In this document: positions 1-9,879 of the stretch, piece after piece
Numbering within the stretch: position 1 is the first letter of the stretch
Layout: every line of letters starts with the position of its first letter
Assembly (NCBI GenBank): GCA_003550305.1
Contig: QKYT01000010.1
Span: forward strand, 123,668-159,063
DNA length: 35,396 bases
Reading direction: 5' to 3'
Source: Glomus cerebriforme
Lineage: Eukaryota > Glomeromycota > Glomeromycetes > Glomerales > Glomeraceae
Translations under genes and position numbers: made by a program
Notes under the pieces: model-generated
Told to the model about the DNA's origin: nothing
Database searches by the model: none
What the model saw: the letters and a program-made list of their open reading frames with translations, nothing else

Positions 1-768
1 AAAAAAAAAAAAAAATTTTTTAAAAAAAAATGCCATCTCCGGTGGCGTCTTTTGTGATTTTTTTTAAGGGAATAATAAATATTCAGAATTTCAATATGAA
101 CGGAACGCGTAAAGCGATTTGGCTAAGAAATTGTAACAGAAATGCATTCTATTGTTGTCATAGACCGTTTGAATTTGACAATATGATAGTATGATTAATT
201 GTCTTTCGCATTAAGAGTGCGTTCATTGGAAGATTTGACCACACAAATTTTGTGAAAATTAATTTATCTGAAAAGAGAGTAATCATATTTCGTAAACGTA
301 ACGATACAATATAATTCTTTGTCTTCCAAAAAAATATTGGTTAATTCTTTATCATAGTTTTTTTATTTATAAAATAATCTCAAAATAGTTACACTTTACA
401 GCAATTCAAATACTTTAATTATACATAAGGGAGAAAATTTTCACGTATTAAAATAAAGGTTTACTAAATTAAGCTTAATTCATACCGAGATTCCTTCGCC
501 TTTTATTAAAAATTTTTTTCAAAAAAATTTTTTTTTAAAGAAAATTTGCAAAACTGGATAAATTATGCTTAACATTCTTTCTGTATTATGGAAGGAATAT
601 GATTACATAATATGATGCTGTTTTATTGGTCAGAACCGAATTTTAGTTAACTGGTACCCAAATTTTAAAAATTGTGAAAATTCCCGTCGATTATTTCAAT
701 ATTATTAAATTAATTAATATCCCTATGTAATTCGCTTAAAACTGATTTACAGACAGACGTACAATCAT

Positions 769-867
769 TTCACCGACAACACTGGCGTGACAGTTAAACT
801 CTCGGCCCGCATTATAACATAACTCTAGCCAATATAATTATATGTCACGCCGAGTGTTGTCGGTGAA
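769..867. mobile_element. 99-bp hairpin miniature element (MITE-like)
   Basis: The two ends are inverted copies of each other over about 25 bp. The left arm is 769-792 and the right arm 843-867; both begin TTCACCGACAACACT and end GGCGTGACA, differing by one inserted C. Only about 50 bp lie between the arms. No coding capacity and no convincing target-site duplication are visible. A near-perfect terminal inverted repeat on so short a unit is typical of non-autonomous DNA transposons. Confidence 0.7.
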
Positions 868-1037
868 GACCCATATTAAACATCATATCTTTTTTAATTA
901 TCGTTATTCATTCATTTTATCATTTTATTCTTTCAACTGACTAAATTTCCTGTGCTTGGATTATCTTATATAACATGCCATATACCCAATACCCATAACT
1001 CAAAATTTTCTGGACTGAAGGTAACAAAAGTATGGGT

Positions 1038-1212
1038 CATCTGATCTTTAATCCAGTTTACTACTGGTTTATTTCTTGTTTACTTTAAAATATCAACAAA
1101 AAAAATCTAATATTCGTTAAAAGTTTCCTTTTTTGATCCATTTTTCATTCATCGTAAATTAACGTGAATGATTAACCCGAAGTTAATCTTTACAAGTTAA
1201 AACCTTTTTTTA
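1038..1212. repeat. diverged direct repeat, copy 1 (copy 2 at 2668-2800)
   Basis: Both copies begin around CTGATNTTAATCC, continue through GTTTACTAC and a TTTACTTTAAAA block, and end at AACC(C/T)GAAGTTA followed by TTTACAA(G/A)TTAA. Indels separate the conserved blocks. Origin unknown; probably an old transposon fragment. Confidence 0.55.
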
Positions 1213-1916
1213 ATGGAGGATTTAAACGTAAAAACTCGGAATTAAAGTTAACTATTGTATCCTTGAGACAGGTAAATTTGAGGGATCTTGTAAAATAATG
1301 AGAAAGCCACGAACTTGACAACTTTAAAAGATTTTATTATTTAAAAAAACTGAAAAATCTTTATATATTTACACGCATATTTGACTACCGAATAAAGTAA
1401 TAAATAGATTCACATGTTCATCTTTGACAGTTATTTTCTATTACAAAATTCCATTAATGTCGCTGTGAAATTACGCGAAATTTACGGTTTAGCCCCATAT
1501 GGATATTTAGCGAAAGAAATAAAACTTTATTTATAAACTAGGAAGGCAGAATTCATCATCACTATCACTTACACCTGTAATAGTATTATATTAAGAAAAG
1601 TCTATTTTAAAAAATACATTTATTAAAGAAAAATTCAGATATACCATGGAATATACCATCTATATGGTATGGATGAAAATTGCCAAATATCATAGCACCA
1701 TCATTTGGGCAAAATTTCATTTCATTTTTAATTGTACAAAAAAATTTCAACCACCTTTATAAATATTTTGTGCCCATGATTGTGAAAATAAGAAAAAAAA
1801 AAAGAGTTAAAAACTGATAAATGTCGTGAAACGCGCTTAGTATGAAATATGAACAAAAGCGAAAAAAAAATCCCTAGTTTAATAATTAAAATACAATTGA
1901 TACATTATCATTCTCA

Positions 1917-2120
1917 ATGGATATAATGGAATGCAATGAGATCTCAGATGTGGAAGACTTTGACCCGGAGATTGCTTCTGTAGTAATCTTTGAGGATTTG
2001 ATAGATGCACCGAAGAAGGTGCAGGATAAGATCATCACGTGTGAACTTCACTGCACAGAAACCTCCACGGCTCCACGCATCTATCAATTAAGGCACGTGA
2101 TATATTACAGTATTTATTAA
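1917..2120 (+). pseudogene. relic resembling an A32-like packaging ATPase (Walker B region)
   Basis: The 67-codon open frame is clearly richer in G+C than its flanks, which suggests former coding sequence. Residues 21-39 (ASVVIFEDLIDAPKKVQDK) resemble the Walker B strand of A32-like DNA-packaging ATPases, a family found in large DNA viruses and Polinton-like elements: a run of hydrophobic residues, then an acidic pair, then a Lys/Gln-rich helix. Just downstream, other frames give fragments suggestive of the Phe-Thr / His-Arg-Asn segment that follows in that family, so the frame is probably broken near 2045-2060. No Walker A loop or other part of the gene was found nearby. The family call is by eye only; an unrelated acidic protein fragment is possible. 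Confidence 0.35.
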
Positions 2121-3680
2121 ATCACGTGTGCAGAACGTTCATTACTTAAAATTTTTAAAAAGAATAAAGGAATGATAACAGATGATTAACTAATTTATAA
2201 TATAATTTTGTATGCTAAATTTTCGAGTTTATATTTTAAAATTTCGTGAGAATGAATTTTTTATATGGGCAAACGGATTACGGATATTTAACTACAAAAA
2301 AAAATAGACTGCGGTTAAACTTAATTTTGTTTCCTAATAAATGTAATAATATTTTTTTTTTTATTTTTAAAATTAAAAAAAAAAATCTTTTGAGTGGGGT
2401 GGCAAACTTTCATACAACAAGTAGATCGATATGGTACACAATGGTGTACACAATGCTGTGTTTAGTTTAGTTTTTTTCACCAATACATGATGGCAAATCG
2501 GCAACATGCATAGTTATTTTTTTTCCCTAAAAATTTTGTCAATTTACTATAATATACGCATTTTCACGCAAATACGAAAGAAAAGAATTATTACCTAATA
2601 TTTCGTTGACTGCAATAAAGTAATATATTTTTAGAATAATAAATGAATAAATGTAGCTCGTTATTTGATCTGATGTTAATCCGGTTTACTACTAATTTTT
2701 CTTCTCATTTACTTTAAAAAATAACATTAACGATTTATATCCGTTACATTCATTATGATTAATTAACCTGAAGTTAGTGATTTACAAATTAACCTTTTTG
2801 TGTAACACTTCTTTGTAGTGGATGAGAGTATTTTCACGTTGGGCACACATAGTTATTAAAGGGATTATTAAAATTCGTTTGAGGTTCTTTTATTATTTAT
2901 ATAATTTAAAAATTTTGTGACACTGTCACGTCTAGATTGGCCAGTATAAAAAAAAAATTATTGTATTTGTGTAATGCCCCCTGCAGTTAATTAAAAAAAA
3001 AAGCTTATAACAACTAATTCATCAATTAAATAAAAAAAAATTATTATTTTTTTTTTAATAAACCACTGATATTAAATTATAATGTCATAAACGATTGAAA
3101 ATTAATTATGAACCTTTGTATTTTGCATTTTATCAAAATGAGATTTTATCATTAGCTAAAAAATTTCTAATTAATTATTCATTGCATTTGCGCGAAAAAG
3201 TCAGGATAACTACCTTGAAATCTTTTTTTTTCCTCGTAAAATTTATATATTAAGTTTTGCTCCTAGTATTGAAATGGGCTTGTTTTTAAACTTTTTAAAA
3301 GACATTTTCTTGTCCATAACGCTTGCCCGCTGTTTTCCTCTTGTCCTTTTTGGTAGACCCACTCTTGGGTCCGAACTTTGGAGAGGGTTTGGCGCTTAAT
3401 TAGTATGATATGTTAGAAAATTGTAAATTGTAAATGAAAGTAACTTACGCCACCATAGGTAAATGTTATGCTGCTGTATAAAAAAAAAAAGATTTTTTTT
3501 TTTAGTATTTTCTTTATTAGAACTGCAAAATCATCGAGTTTGAATACGACAAAATATGTAACTTTTAAGTTAATATATTTTTATTAGTAATTCGGTATAT
3601 ATAAAAAAATAAACATTTTAAAAAATTGTACAAAAATTATTGAAATCTGGATTTTATCTAGAAATTTGTTATGATGACCT
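2121..3680. other. gene-free A+T-rich stretch
   Basis: It contains the second copy of the direct repeat and many homopolymer tracts. The open frame at 2246-2470 is low-complexity and not credible as a gene. Nothing else is recognised. Confidence 0.7.
2668..2800. repeat. diverged direct repeat, copy 2 (copy 1 at 1038-1212)
   Basis: Same orientation as copy 1 and shorter by internal deletions. The conserved landmark is GTTTACTACT followed by TTTACTTTAAAA. Confidence 0.55.
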
Positions 3681-4169
3681 TTAATAAGATTGATTAATAA
3701 TATTATTATCAATTATAGGTTGTTGAGAAGTATCTATTGGTGCCAAATAATAAGTTAAATCATTTTTTAAATGAAATTCTAAATTTTCTTTATGTGCTCT
3801 AGAAAAAATCTCTTGTTGTTGTCCATTAAGGTTTAGTTCGACACCATAATTAATTTTATTCAACATACGAACGATAAAAGTATACGAAACTACTTCACAA
3901 GTGATTTTATAAATTCTTCGATCGTCAGGTTGTTGATAATAAAATATATGTAAATGACTCGGTTGAACGGGATTTTGAGTTACGTTGTTCAAAAGAAGAT
4001 CGAATGGAATTTCTTCACAGTTGATATGATAAATTTGATAATCGTTTTGGGCCATGTAAAAAAATGGATATTCAGCTATAGTAACATTTCCTTGAGGTTG
4101 AGAGACGTTATTAGAAGAATGAATTTGAGGAGCAGTATTAGATTCGTGTTGTTGGTTATTAGTAATCAT
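3681..4169 (-). CDS. unknown 162-residue protein with a 40-residue tandem repeat
   Basis: I do not recognise this protein and assign no function. Residues 1-30 are polar and low-complexity (Asn, Gln, Ser). The core holds two copies of a unit spaced exactly 40 residues apart: F36/F76, Y38/Y78, D43/D83, I46/I86, Y47/Y87, I49/I89, C51/C91 and E52/E92 coincide, giving the pattern F-x-Y-x4-D-x2-I-Y-x-I-x-C-E followed by a hydrophobic helix-like stretch. The C-terminal part (105-162) is unlike the repeat. There is no signal peptide or membrane segment. The frame is uninterrupted by introns and ends in TAA. The start at 4169 is the first ATG; a TATA-like element lies 107 nt upstream. Amino-acid composition and codon pattern look like a genuine gene rather than a chance frame. 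Confidence 0.75.
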   Translation of the reverse strand: MITNNQQHESNTAPQIHSSNNVSQPQGNVTIAEYPFFYMAQNDYQIYHINCEEIPFDLLLNNVTQNPVQPSHLHIFYYQQPDDRRIYKITCEVVSYTFIVRMLNKINYGVELNLNGQQQEIFSRAHKENLEFHLKNDLTYYLAPIDTSQQPIIDNNIINQSY

Positions 4170-4275
4170 ATTACAAAAATTTTATTTGATTTGCACTAAA
4201 ATTTGACGATTGATCAGTTAGCAATAGTAATTTATTTAAAAAAAATAGTATAACTAATGGTTGTAGCATAGAAAC

Positions 4276-4283
4276 CTTATATA
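4276..4283 (-). promoter_or_regulatory. TATA-like element upstream of the 3681-4169 gene
   Basis: Reads TATATAAG on the minus strand, 107 nt before the ATG. In DNA this A+T-rich a TATA match is weak evidence; position and the following G make it plausible. Confidence 0.35.
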
Positions 4284-4598
4284 ATCGATTATTCCGATAA
4301 CGATTAAAAATATATAAATACGGAATATTAAATTTTTTTAAGAACGAGTTTGTTAGAATTTTTGAAATTCTCTGACATTTTTTCAATTCTTGCGTGCTTT
4401 TATATATAAAATTTTAAATAAACAATTGATACTAGCCTATTTTAGTACAATTTGAAAGGGTGCTGAGAAAAGGAAATTTACAGTTGAGTTGATGATCATT
4501 ACTCAGAATACTGACTCGGTTCAGAAAAATTTAATTCCGGGAAAAAACCAGTACTTCTAAAAAAGGAAACTTGCAGTAAGCGAAATGAAAATGATAGA

Positions 4599-5212
4599 GA
4601 CACAAATATTTGTGACAAAAATACGGATAGAACATCCGAAAATGTTGAAAGTAAATGGAATGCTATTTTTTTTTTATTTTGGGGGCAGAAATTAAAGCAA
4701 TTGATTGTAAATTAAATTTCCCAATACTATATTACCAAAAAATTGTGATACGCTAAATTCCAATATTAAACAATATAAAATTTATTTTCAACTACATGTA
4801 AATCGCTGCAATTTCTGGACAGTTTATAAGACAGACCACTTGACACTACGACAATTAAACATTATTGTCAAGAAAGAAGGTATTAAAGTAAATAATGAAG
4901 GAGATGGAAAAGAGGTTCAAGTAGTTGGAACTTCATATACCCCCACAAATCTGATTATCTTTAAACGATCACATTTCTGAATTTTTTTCAGAATAAAACT
5001 AGAAAAATGATTTATCGGAGTTGTTTTTTTAGAGTTTGAAAGAAGTAAGAGAAACAATTGTAGTTTTCTAAAAAAAAATATTATCTCTTAACGTAATTTA
5101 CAAAATATAGTTCTGATGGAAGAGATTTTCTGAAAGAAATTTATAGCATTTATTTGTATGTATATAACAAAATTAAAAACTTTTAAAAGTCAAAGTAAAT
5201 AAACGTAAGTTT
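4599..5212. repeat. arm of a long inverted repeat (partner 12492-12912)
   Basis: The reverse complement of 5041-5212 matches 12492-12646, sharing TTTATTTACTTTGACTTTTA and a TACAAAT-AATGCTAT block. The reverse complement of 4599-4695 matches 12802-12912, sharing GTTCTATCCGTATTTTG and AATATTTGTGTG. The middle parts have diverged. About 7.3 kb separates the arms. Confidence 0.6.
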
Positions 5213-5745
5213 AAAAAAAAGGTTTTCAGATTACTGTGATCAGGTGATTTGTCGATCAATTATAAAAAATCTACCAAAAACACAAAAATGACCGAAGACA
5301 AACTAAAAAAAAAGATAAAAATATTAAAATAAACTAGTAATAAGATAAATTAATCACATACAATAATTATAAATAAATTTATTAAGGAGAAATATTAAAT
5401 TATTATAAAAATTCAAATTATTTTCGTGATCTTATTACAAAAAAAGTAAAAAATTCCTTTAAAAAATAAATATTTCCTCTAATATTAAAATACTAAATAT
5501 TTCCAAATCTTACAAACTCATAACAGGAATATATGAATTAATAAAGACGTTAAAAAAGCTTTTTAAAATAATTATTCTCTAAAAAAATTAAAAATTTAAG
5601 TTAGAATAAGAATTATAAAAAAAAAATGCAAATTTACTAAAGATTTATACAAAAAAAAACAAAAAGAAATAATTCCACTCATTATAATCAATATATTTTA
5701 CAATAATAAAGACTTAAAAATGAACTTCTATAATATAACTTACAG

Positions 5746-5825
5746 TGGAATCGTGTAGAATTGTTTGGAATCACTTGGAATCTTTAGGAATCGCTAGGAA
5801 TCGCTAGGAATCGAAAATAGGAATC
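5746..5825. repeat. decamer tandem array, about eight units of (T/A)GGAATCNNT
   Basis: Units start at 5746, 5756, 5766, 5776, 5786, 5796, 5806 and 5819. The first seven follow at exactly 10-bp steps; the seventh is stretched by 3 bp. GGAATC is the invariant core, and two central units are identical (AGGAATCGCT). Confidence 0.8.
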
Positions 5826-6128
5826 TCAAACTTTAAAGAATACTTTCATATAAAATACTCTCTGAGAACATAAACTTTAACTACTTTAGGTTATGAAGTT
5901 TAATAAAAGTTAAAAAGTTGTAAAGAAAATGACTGTGAGAAATTTTTACTAGTACGTACTTTATGTCGCACTAAATAAGCACATTTATATAGTTAATTAA
6001 AAATTTTAAAATAAATGCACAGAAAAAATAGGATTAAAATTTTCGGCGAGGTTCGAATGTAATTTAACTGTAAAAATCAATTGTTTGCATTTAATGCTTA
6101 TTTTCATGTGAAAAAAGTATTGAAATAC

Positions 6129-6284
6129 TAAAACTATACTATTTTTTTTTTTTGAAAAATAAGTTATTACAAGAATTCTTGTGTACTGTTGTACAAATGC
6201 GTAATAAAACTCATTTACTTTTTTGAAACACTTCCATATTAGTAATCACAAATTGCCAAGCATCGCCTCATGACTTTATGAGTC
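6129..6284. repeat. dispersed direct repeat, copy 1 (copy 2 at 17936-18153)
   Basis: Both copies share an ACTATACTATTTTT start, then CAAGAATTCTTGTGTACTG, TTGTACAAATGCG, TTTTTTGAAAC, and finally TTGCCAAGC(A/G)TCGCCTCATG with ATGAGTC. Copy 2 carries an extra insertion of about 60 bp in the second half. Each contains the palindrome CAAGAATTCTTG. Confidence 0.8.
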
Positions 6285-8123
6285 ACATTATGAAAAAGTT
6301 GAAATTTAATTTATATTTTAAAATTTATATTTAAATTTAATTTCGCGCTTTAATAAAAAAAAAAAAAATTTGTCGGATCAATTTAAAACAAAATAATTTT
6401 CTATTTTAATTTAAAAATAGGGTTTAATTTTTTTAAAAAAAATAGTTCAAATAAAAAAAATTCTTTTTTTATAATTTATATTCTGTTTCTCAATTATCGA
6501 AAACTTAATTTATATGATTAGTTTACTGTTTATTAACTAAACGTTGAAAACTTATTTATGAATTTTTAGTCTTACTAACTAGATACCAAAAATAATTAAT
6601 ATTACTTGATTCATCACTATCATCAAGCGCGGCTTTAAGCTTTTTTTCTCTTATTATTCAAAAACTTTCAAATTAATTTATTAAATCCTTTATTTATTTC
6701 CATATTATTTATAAAAACTTCAGCAATAATTACGTTATAAATTTCGTGAATATGCTACATTTATGGAAAAAACACGGAATATAAAACATGAATTATATAT
6801 TATACATTTATAGATTTTATACATAATACTTAAAAATTCAACATGATCAAAAATATCAAACTTTTTCATAGATACGTAAAGATAAATTATTGTGGTTTTC
6901 AAAATTATTGAAATTGATCTGCAGTGACGATCATTAAAAAACACAAAACACAAAAACACAAAACACAGATTTAAATACAAAAAATTGAAATAAAATGATA
7001 AAATATTATAGAAAGTTGTATTAAAGCAAAAAATAATATAAAATTAATAAAAATCCTCTGCAACCTATTTTATTTAAACATAGTTTCTTCATAATTCATT
7101 TAATTAAATAATATTATTTACATCATATCTAACGCTAATAAAGATATATAATGTTAGATTAATTTTCGTTAAAAAAAACAAACAAACAAATGAAATAAAC
7201 TTATAAAACCTACCACTTTACTTAATTTAATATAAATTACTTTTTATCTTTACTAAAAATTCATAGAAATTTTATTAGAAATTATTTTAATAAAACAAAA
7301 GTTTCTTCTGACATATAATTTTTTAAACAAATACACAACACATGTCTTAAAATACTTATTTTATTACTTTAGAATAGGTTAATAAACAACTTTCCTTATG
7401 NTAACTTCACTGTGATTCCTATTTTTCTTCCGTGTGTTTTTTTGTGTTTTTTTCTGATTCAAAGAAAAAAAGTTGTGATTTCAACAGTTAAAGGGTATAA
7501 TATTGGGGTTTTTATTATATAAACCTTAATATTATTATAAAATAAGTTAAATAAAGTATTTATTAACCTAAATATTAAAAAAAAAAATGGTAAAAAAATA
7601 TTAAAAAATAAAAATTTTATTGTAAGAAACGAATGGACATGTTGTGGCTTAAAAATTTTTTATCACATGCAATGATCGGCATCAATTTCAATAATTTTGA
7701 AACCCACCATAATGGAATACAGTATAAGTTAAGAACAATTTCAATGATTTTTAATTTTATACTATTTTTGGATGAAAATTGATATTCTTTCTAAAGTTCC
7801 ATATATCAATCTATAGCTAACGAATTTTGGAATACATCCGGACAAAAAAAAAAGTTTTTTTGTAACACCATATATTTAACATCACGTGATAAAATTTTTT
7901 CTTTTTTTTCACGCACGAGAATCCAAATCTTTTTGCCTGGCCTTACCAGATATGTTATAATCACAATTGAAAGAAATTTTTTATTGTCTAAACATGCGTA
8001 AAAATTTTGTAGCGAGTATTCCTTAATCAAGACTCCATTGAAAACCATTTTTTTTATTTTATTTCATTTATTATTTTCTTTATAGCAGAAATTTTTTTAA
8101 AAAGAAATGAATCTTAATTAAAT

Positions 8124-8157
8124 AATGTCAGTATAATGTCATTTGATTCTTATAAAA
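8124..8157 (+). promoter_or_regulatory. candidate element: paired AATGTCA sites before a TATA-like box
   Basis: AATGTCAGTATAATGTCA is followed after 10 bp by TATAAAA (8151-8157). Nearly the same arrangement occurs at 34254-34272, and an inverted version at 21899-21932. No open frame follows closely, so any transcript would be non-coding or a relic. Confidence 0.3.
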
Positions 8158-8881
8158 CCACAACAGTTAAACTACTGACTATATATAGTTATCGATTTGT
8201 TGAACAAAAATAGTAAGGCGTAAATGACTTAGATGAATTAATTTTGTCAACTGTGCATCAGTTGACTAATGCTACCCAACCTTCTTAAGGCATTAATAAA
8301 AATAAAAAAGTTATATAGTTACAGACCAAATTTGGACGATGGTAATAAAAAAAATCATCGCATTATAATTATTGCGTGAAATAATGTTAATATTTACAAG
8401 TAATGATATTTTTTTAGTAAATTTATTTTGAAATTGAATTATCGTTTTATTCCATAAATAGAGAATTAACTTTTTATTGAGCAATCAGTATTTTATATAA
8501 CTGTATATAAAAATTTAAAATTGATATATTAATGAAAAAATAAAAAATATAATTAAAGTTGTTTCGAAAAACAATATCTTTTAATACATGTAAAATTAAT
8601 TCTGGATACTGAAAGATTAAAGTTTTTTTTTTAAAAAAAAAATGTTATGATCAGCTGAGATTCATAAAAAAAAAGTCAATCGTTTCAAATGAATTTTTAA
8701 ATATGAAAATTTTAACAAAAAAAATTTATTAAATAAATAAATGAATGAATGATCCAAATACGTAATATTCCGGTATGTACGGTTAAAATCTTTAAAATGT
8801 ACTAAAAAGAATAATTAAAAAATTAATATTGGTTATAATCATAAAATATACATACAATACTTACCTAATTTTTACAATAGT

Positions 8882-9121
8882 TTAATAGAAAGAAGATCCA
8901 TTAAAAATTTGATTTGCAAATGGATCATTCGTTATCTGTAATGGTAGTTGTGCAATTTGACTTAATATGTTTGCATTATTAATCGGTATTCTATTAATTA
9001 TTCTACGACTTTGACGTCGTCGATTCCTTCTATTAATGTTTCTTTGATGAAGTCTACGACGAGTAATACGATTAAAATTAATAGAGGGAATAAGCATATT
9101 CCTATGATTATTTAATGGCAT
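8882..9121 (-). CDS. 79-residue Arg-rich, Lys-free protein
   Basis: Unknown function. The protein has 14 Arg, no Lys and one acidic residue (Asp). Residues 29-45 form a dense basic block (RRNRRRQSRRIINR at its core), which would suit nucleic-acid binding or nuclear targeting; this is inference. The C-terminal third is hydrophobic/polar and ends in TNDPFANQIFNGSSFY. A 59-residue relative at 20463-20642 shares RR-x-I-x-R, INN, IA-x2-P-x-Q, NDP and Q-x-FNG-x-SF in order. I chose the ATG at 9121 because it matches the relative's layout; an upstream in-frame ATG at 9217 would add 32 residues that look untranslated and include a TATA-like site. No introns or signal peptide. Confidence 0.65.
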   Translation of the reverse strand: MPLNNHRNMLIPSINFNRITRRRLHQRNINRRNRRRQSRRIINRIPINNANILSQIAQLPLQITNDPFANQIFNGSSFY

Positions 9122-9183
9122 TTTTATATAATGAAGCTGAAGGTGAGGGGTCAAGATAAAGAGAACTATTCGAATTGAGATGG

Positions 9184-9191
9184 TATTTATA
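9184..9191 (-). promoter_or_regulatory. TATA-like box of the 8882-9121 gene
   Basis: Reads TATAAATA on the minus strand, 63 nt before the ATG at 9121. It lies within the longer open frame that starts at 9217, which argues for the downstream start. Confidence 0.45.
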
Positions 9192-9879
9192 CAAAAATTA
9201 AATAGATGATCCATCATAAACGCATTATGTGGATGGACAAAATTTTATACATTTAAGGAAAATTTAGGTTACAAAAAAAAATCAATGTATAAATAAATAA
9301 ATGCATACCTCGATATTTTTTCCTTATTTAGATTCATTACATCAAATACTTAAATATCTCGATATCACAAATTAGCCAATTAAATTCTTCGCTATAATCT
9401 TATAATGAATTTGAGGTAATGCATGTTGGCTTTTTGTAACACAATTTTTATCTCACTTAAAATCATGTGAAAAAAATTTTTTACTATAAAAAAATTTTTC
9501 AAAAACTGACACGGCCGGGTCACGAGAATCTAATTTTTTTTTGCCTGGCCTAATATTAGTTTCTCACTTGTTTGATAAATTTTTTTTTTTACTTTTAATT
9601 TCGCAGTGAATAGCCCTTCATTTCTAATAGTTTTTTTTAAAAAAAAGGTTCGTGGATTCATGTGATTTATTTCTGCGAGTTATCACGTGATCATTGCAAA
9701 ATATTTGTCACCCGCAGCACACGCTTCATTTTTAAATCACGGGATACTACACCGCTTTAGTAAAAGATTTTTTGTGGTATGCCGTTACACAACGCTTTTG
9801 CCACACACTAAAAATTATAAATAAAGACTCATCTCGATTTAAAATTTTTAATTCTTCATATTACATAATTGTACCAAGA
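9192..9879. other. intergenic region with inverted-repeat arm and start of the INTS9 duplication
   Basis: Holds the inverted-repeat arm 9341-9709. From 9741 on it is homologous to 23139 onward, so the duplicated INTS9 block includes about 140 bp of 5' flank. A CACGAGAATC/GCCTGGCCT sequence at 9520-9550 also occurs at 7914-7944, probably a transposon-end fragment. Confidence 0.55.
9341..9709. repeat. left arm of an inverted repeat (partner 17016-17408)
   Basis: Two strongly matching blocks: around 9341-9425 (AATTAGCCAATTAAATTC, CGCTATAATCTTATAA) and around 9548-9709 (TTAGTTTCTCACTTGTTTGA, GTGAATAGCCCTTCATTTC, GCAAAATATTTGTC). The partner carries the reverse complement in the reciprocal order. 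The intervening 120-150 bp differ between arms. The arms face each other across 7.3 kb. Confidence 0.8.

Larger units (their letters stand above)
1..1916. other. gene-free A+T-rich stretch
   Basis: I see no credible coding region here. The stretch holds the hairpin element at 769-867, the first copy of a diverged direct repeat (1038-1212), one copy of a dispersed CGGAACGCGTAA motif (101-112), and many A or T runs. Confidence 0.7.
4170..8881. other. 4.7-kb gene-free, repeat-rich stretch
   Basis: No credible gene was found. It holds one arm of a long inverted repeat (4599-5212), a decamer array (5746-5825), a direct repeat also present at 17936 (6129-6284), a CACAAAA-type simple repeat around 6930-6968, and a paired AATGTCA motif in front of a TATA-like element (8124-8157). 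Open frames at 6735-6980 and 7806-8048 are A+T-rich chance frames. Position 7401 is an ambiguous base. Confidence 0.65.

Noticed and set aside
6050..6065. GGTTCGAAT as a tRNA T-arm
   Set aside because: No A box or pairing arms around it.
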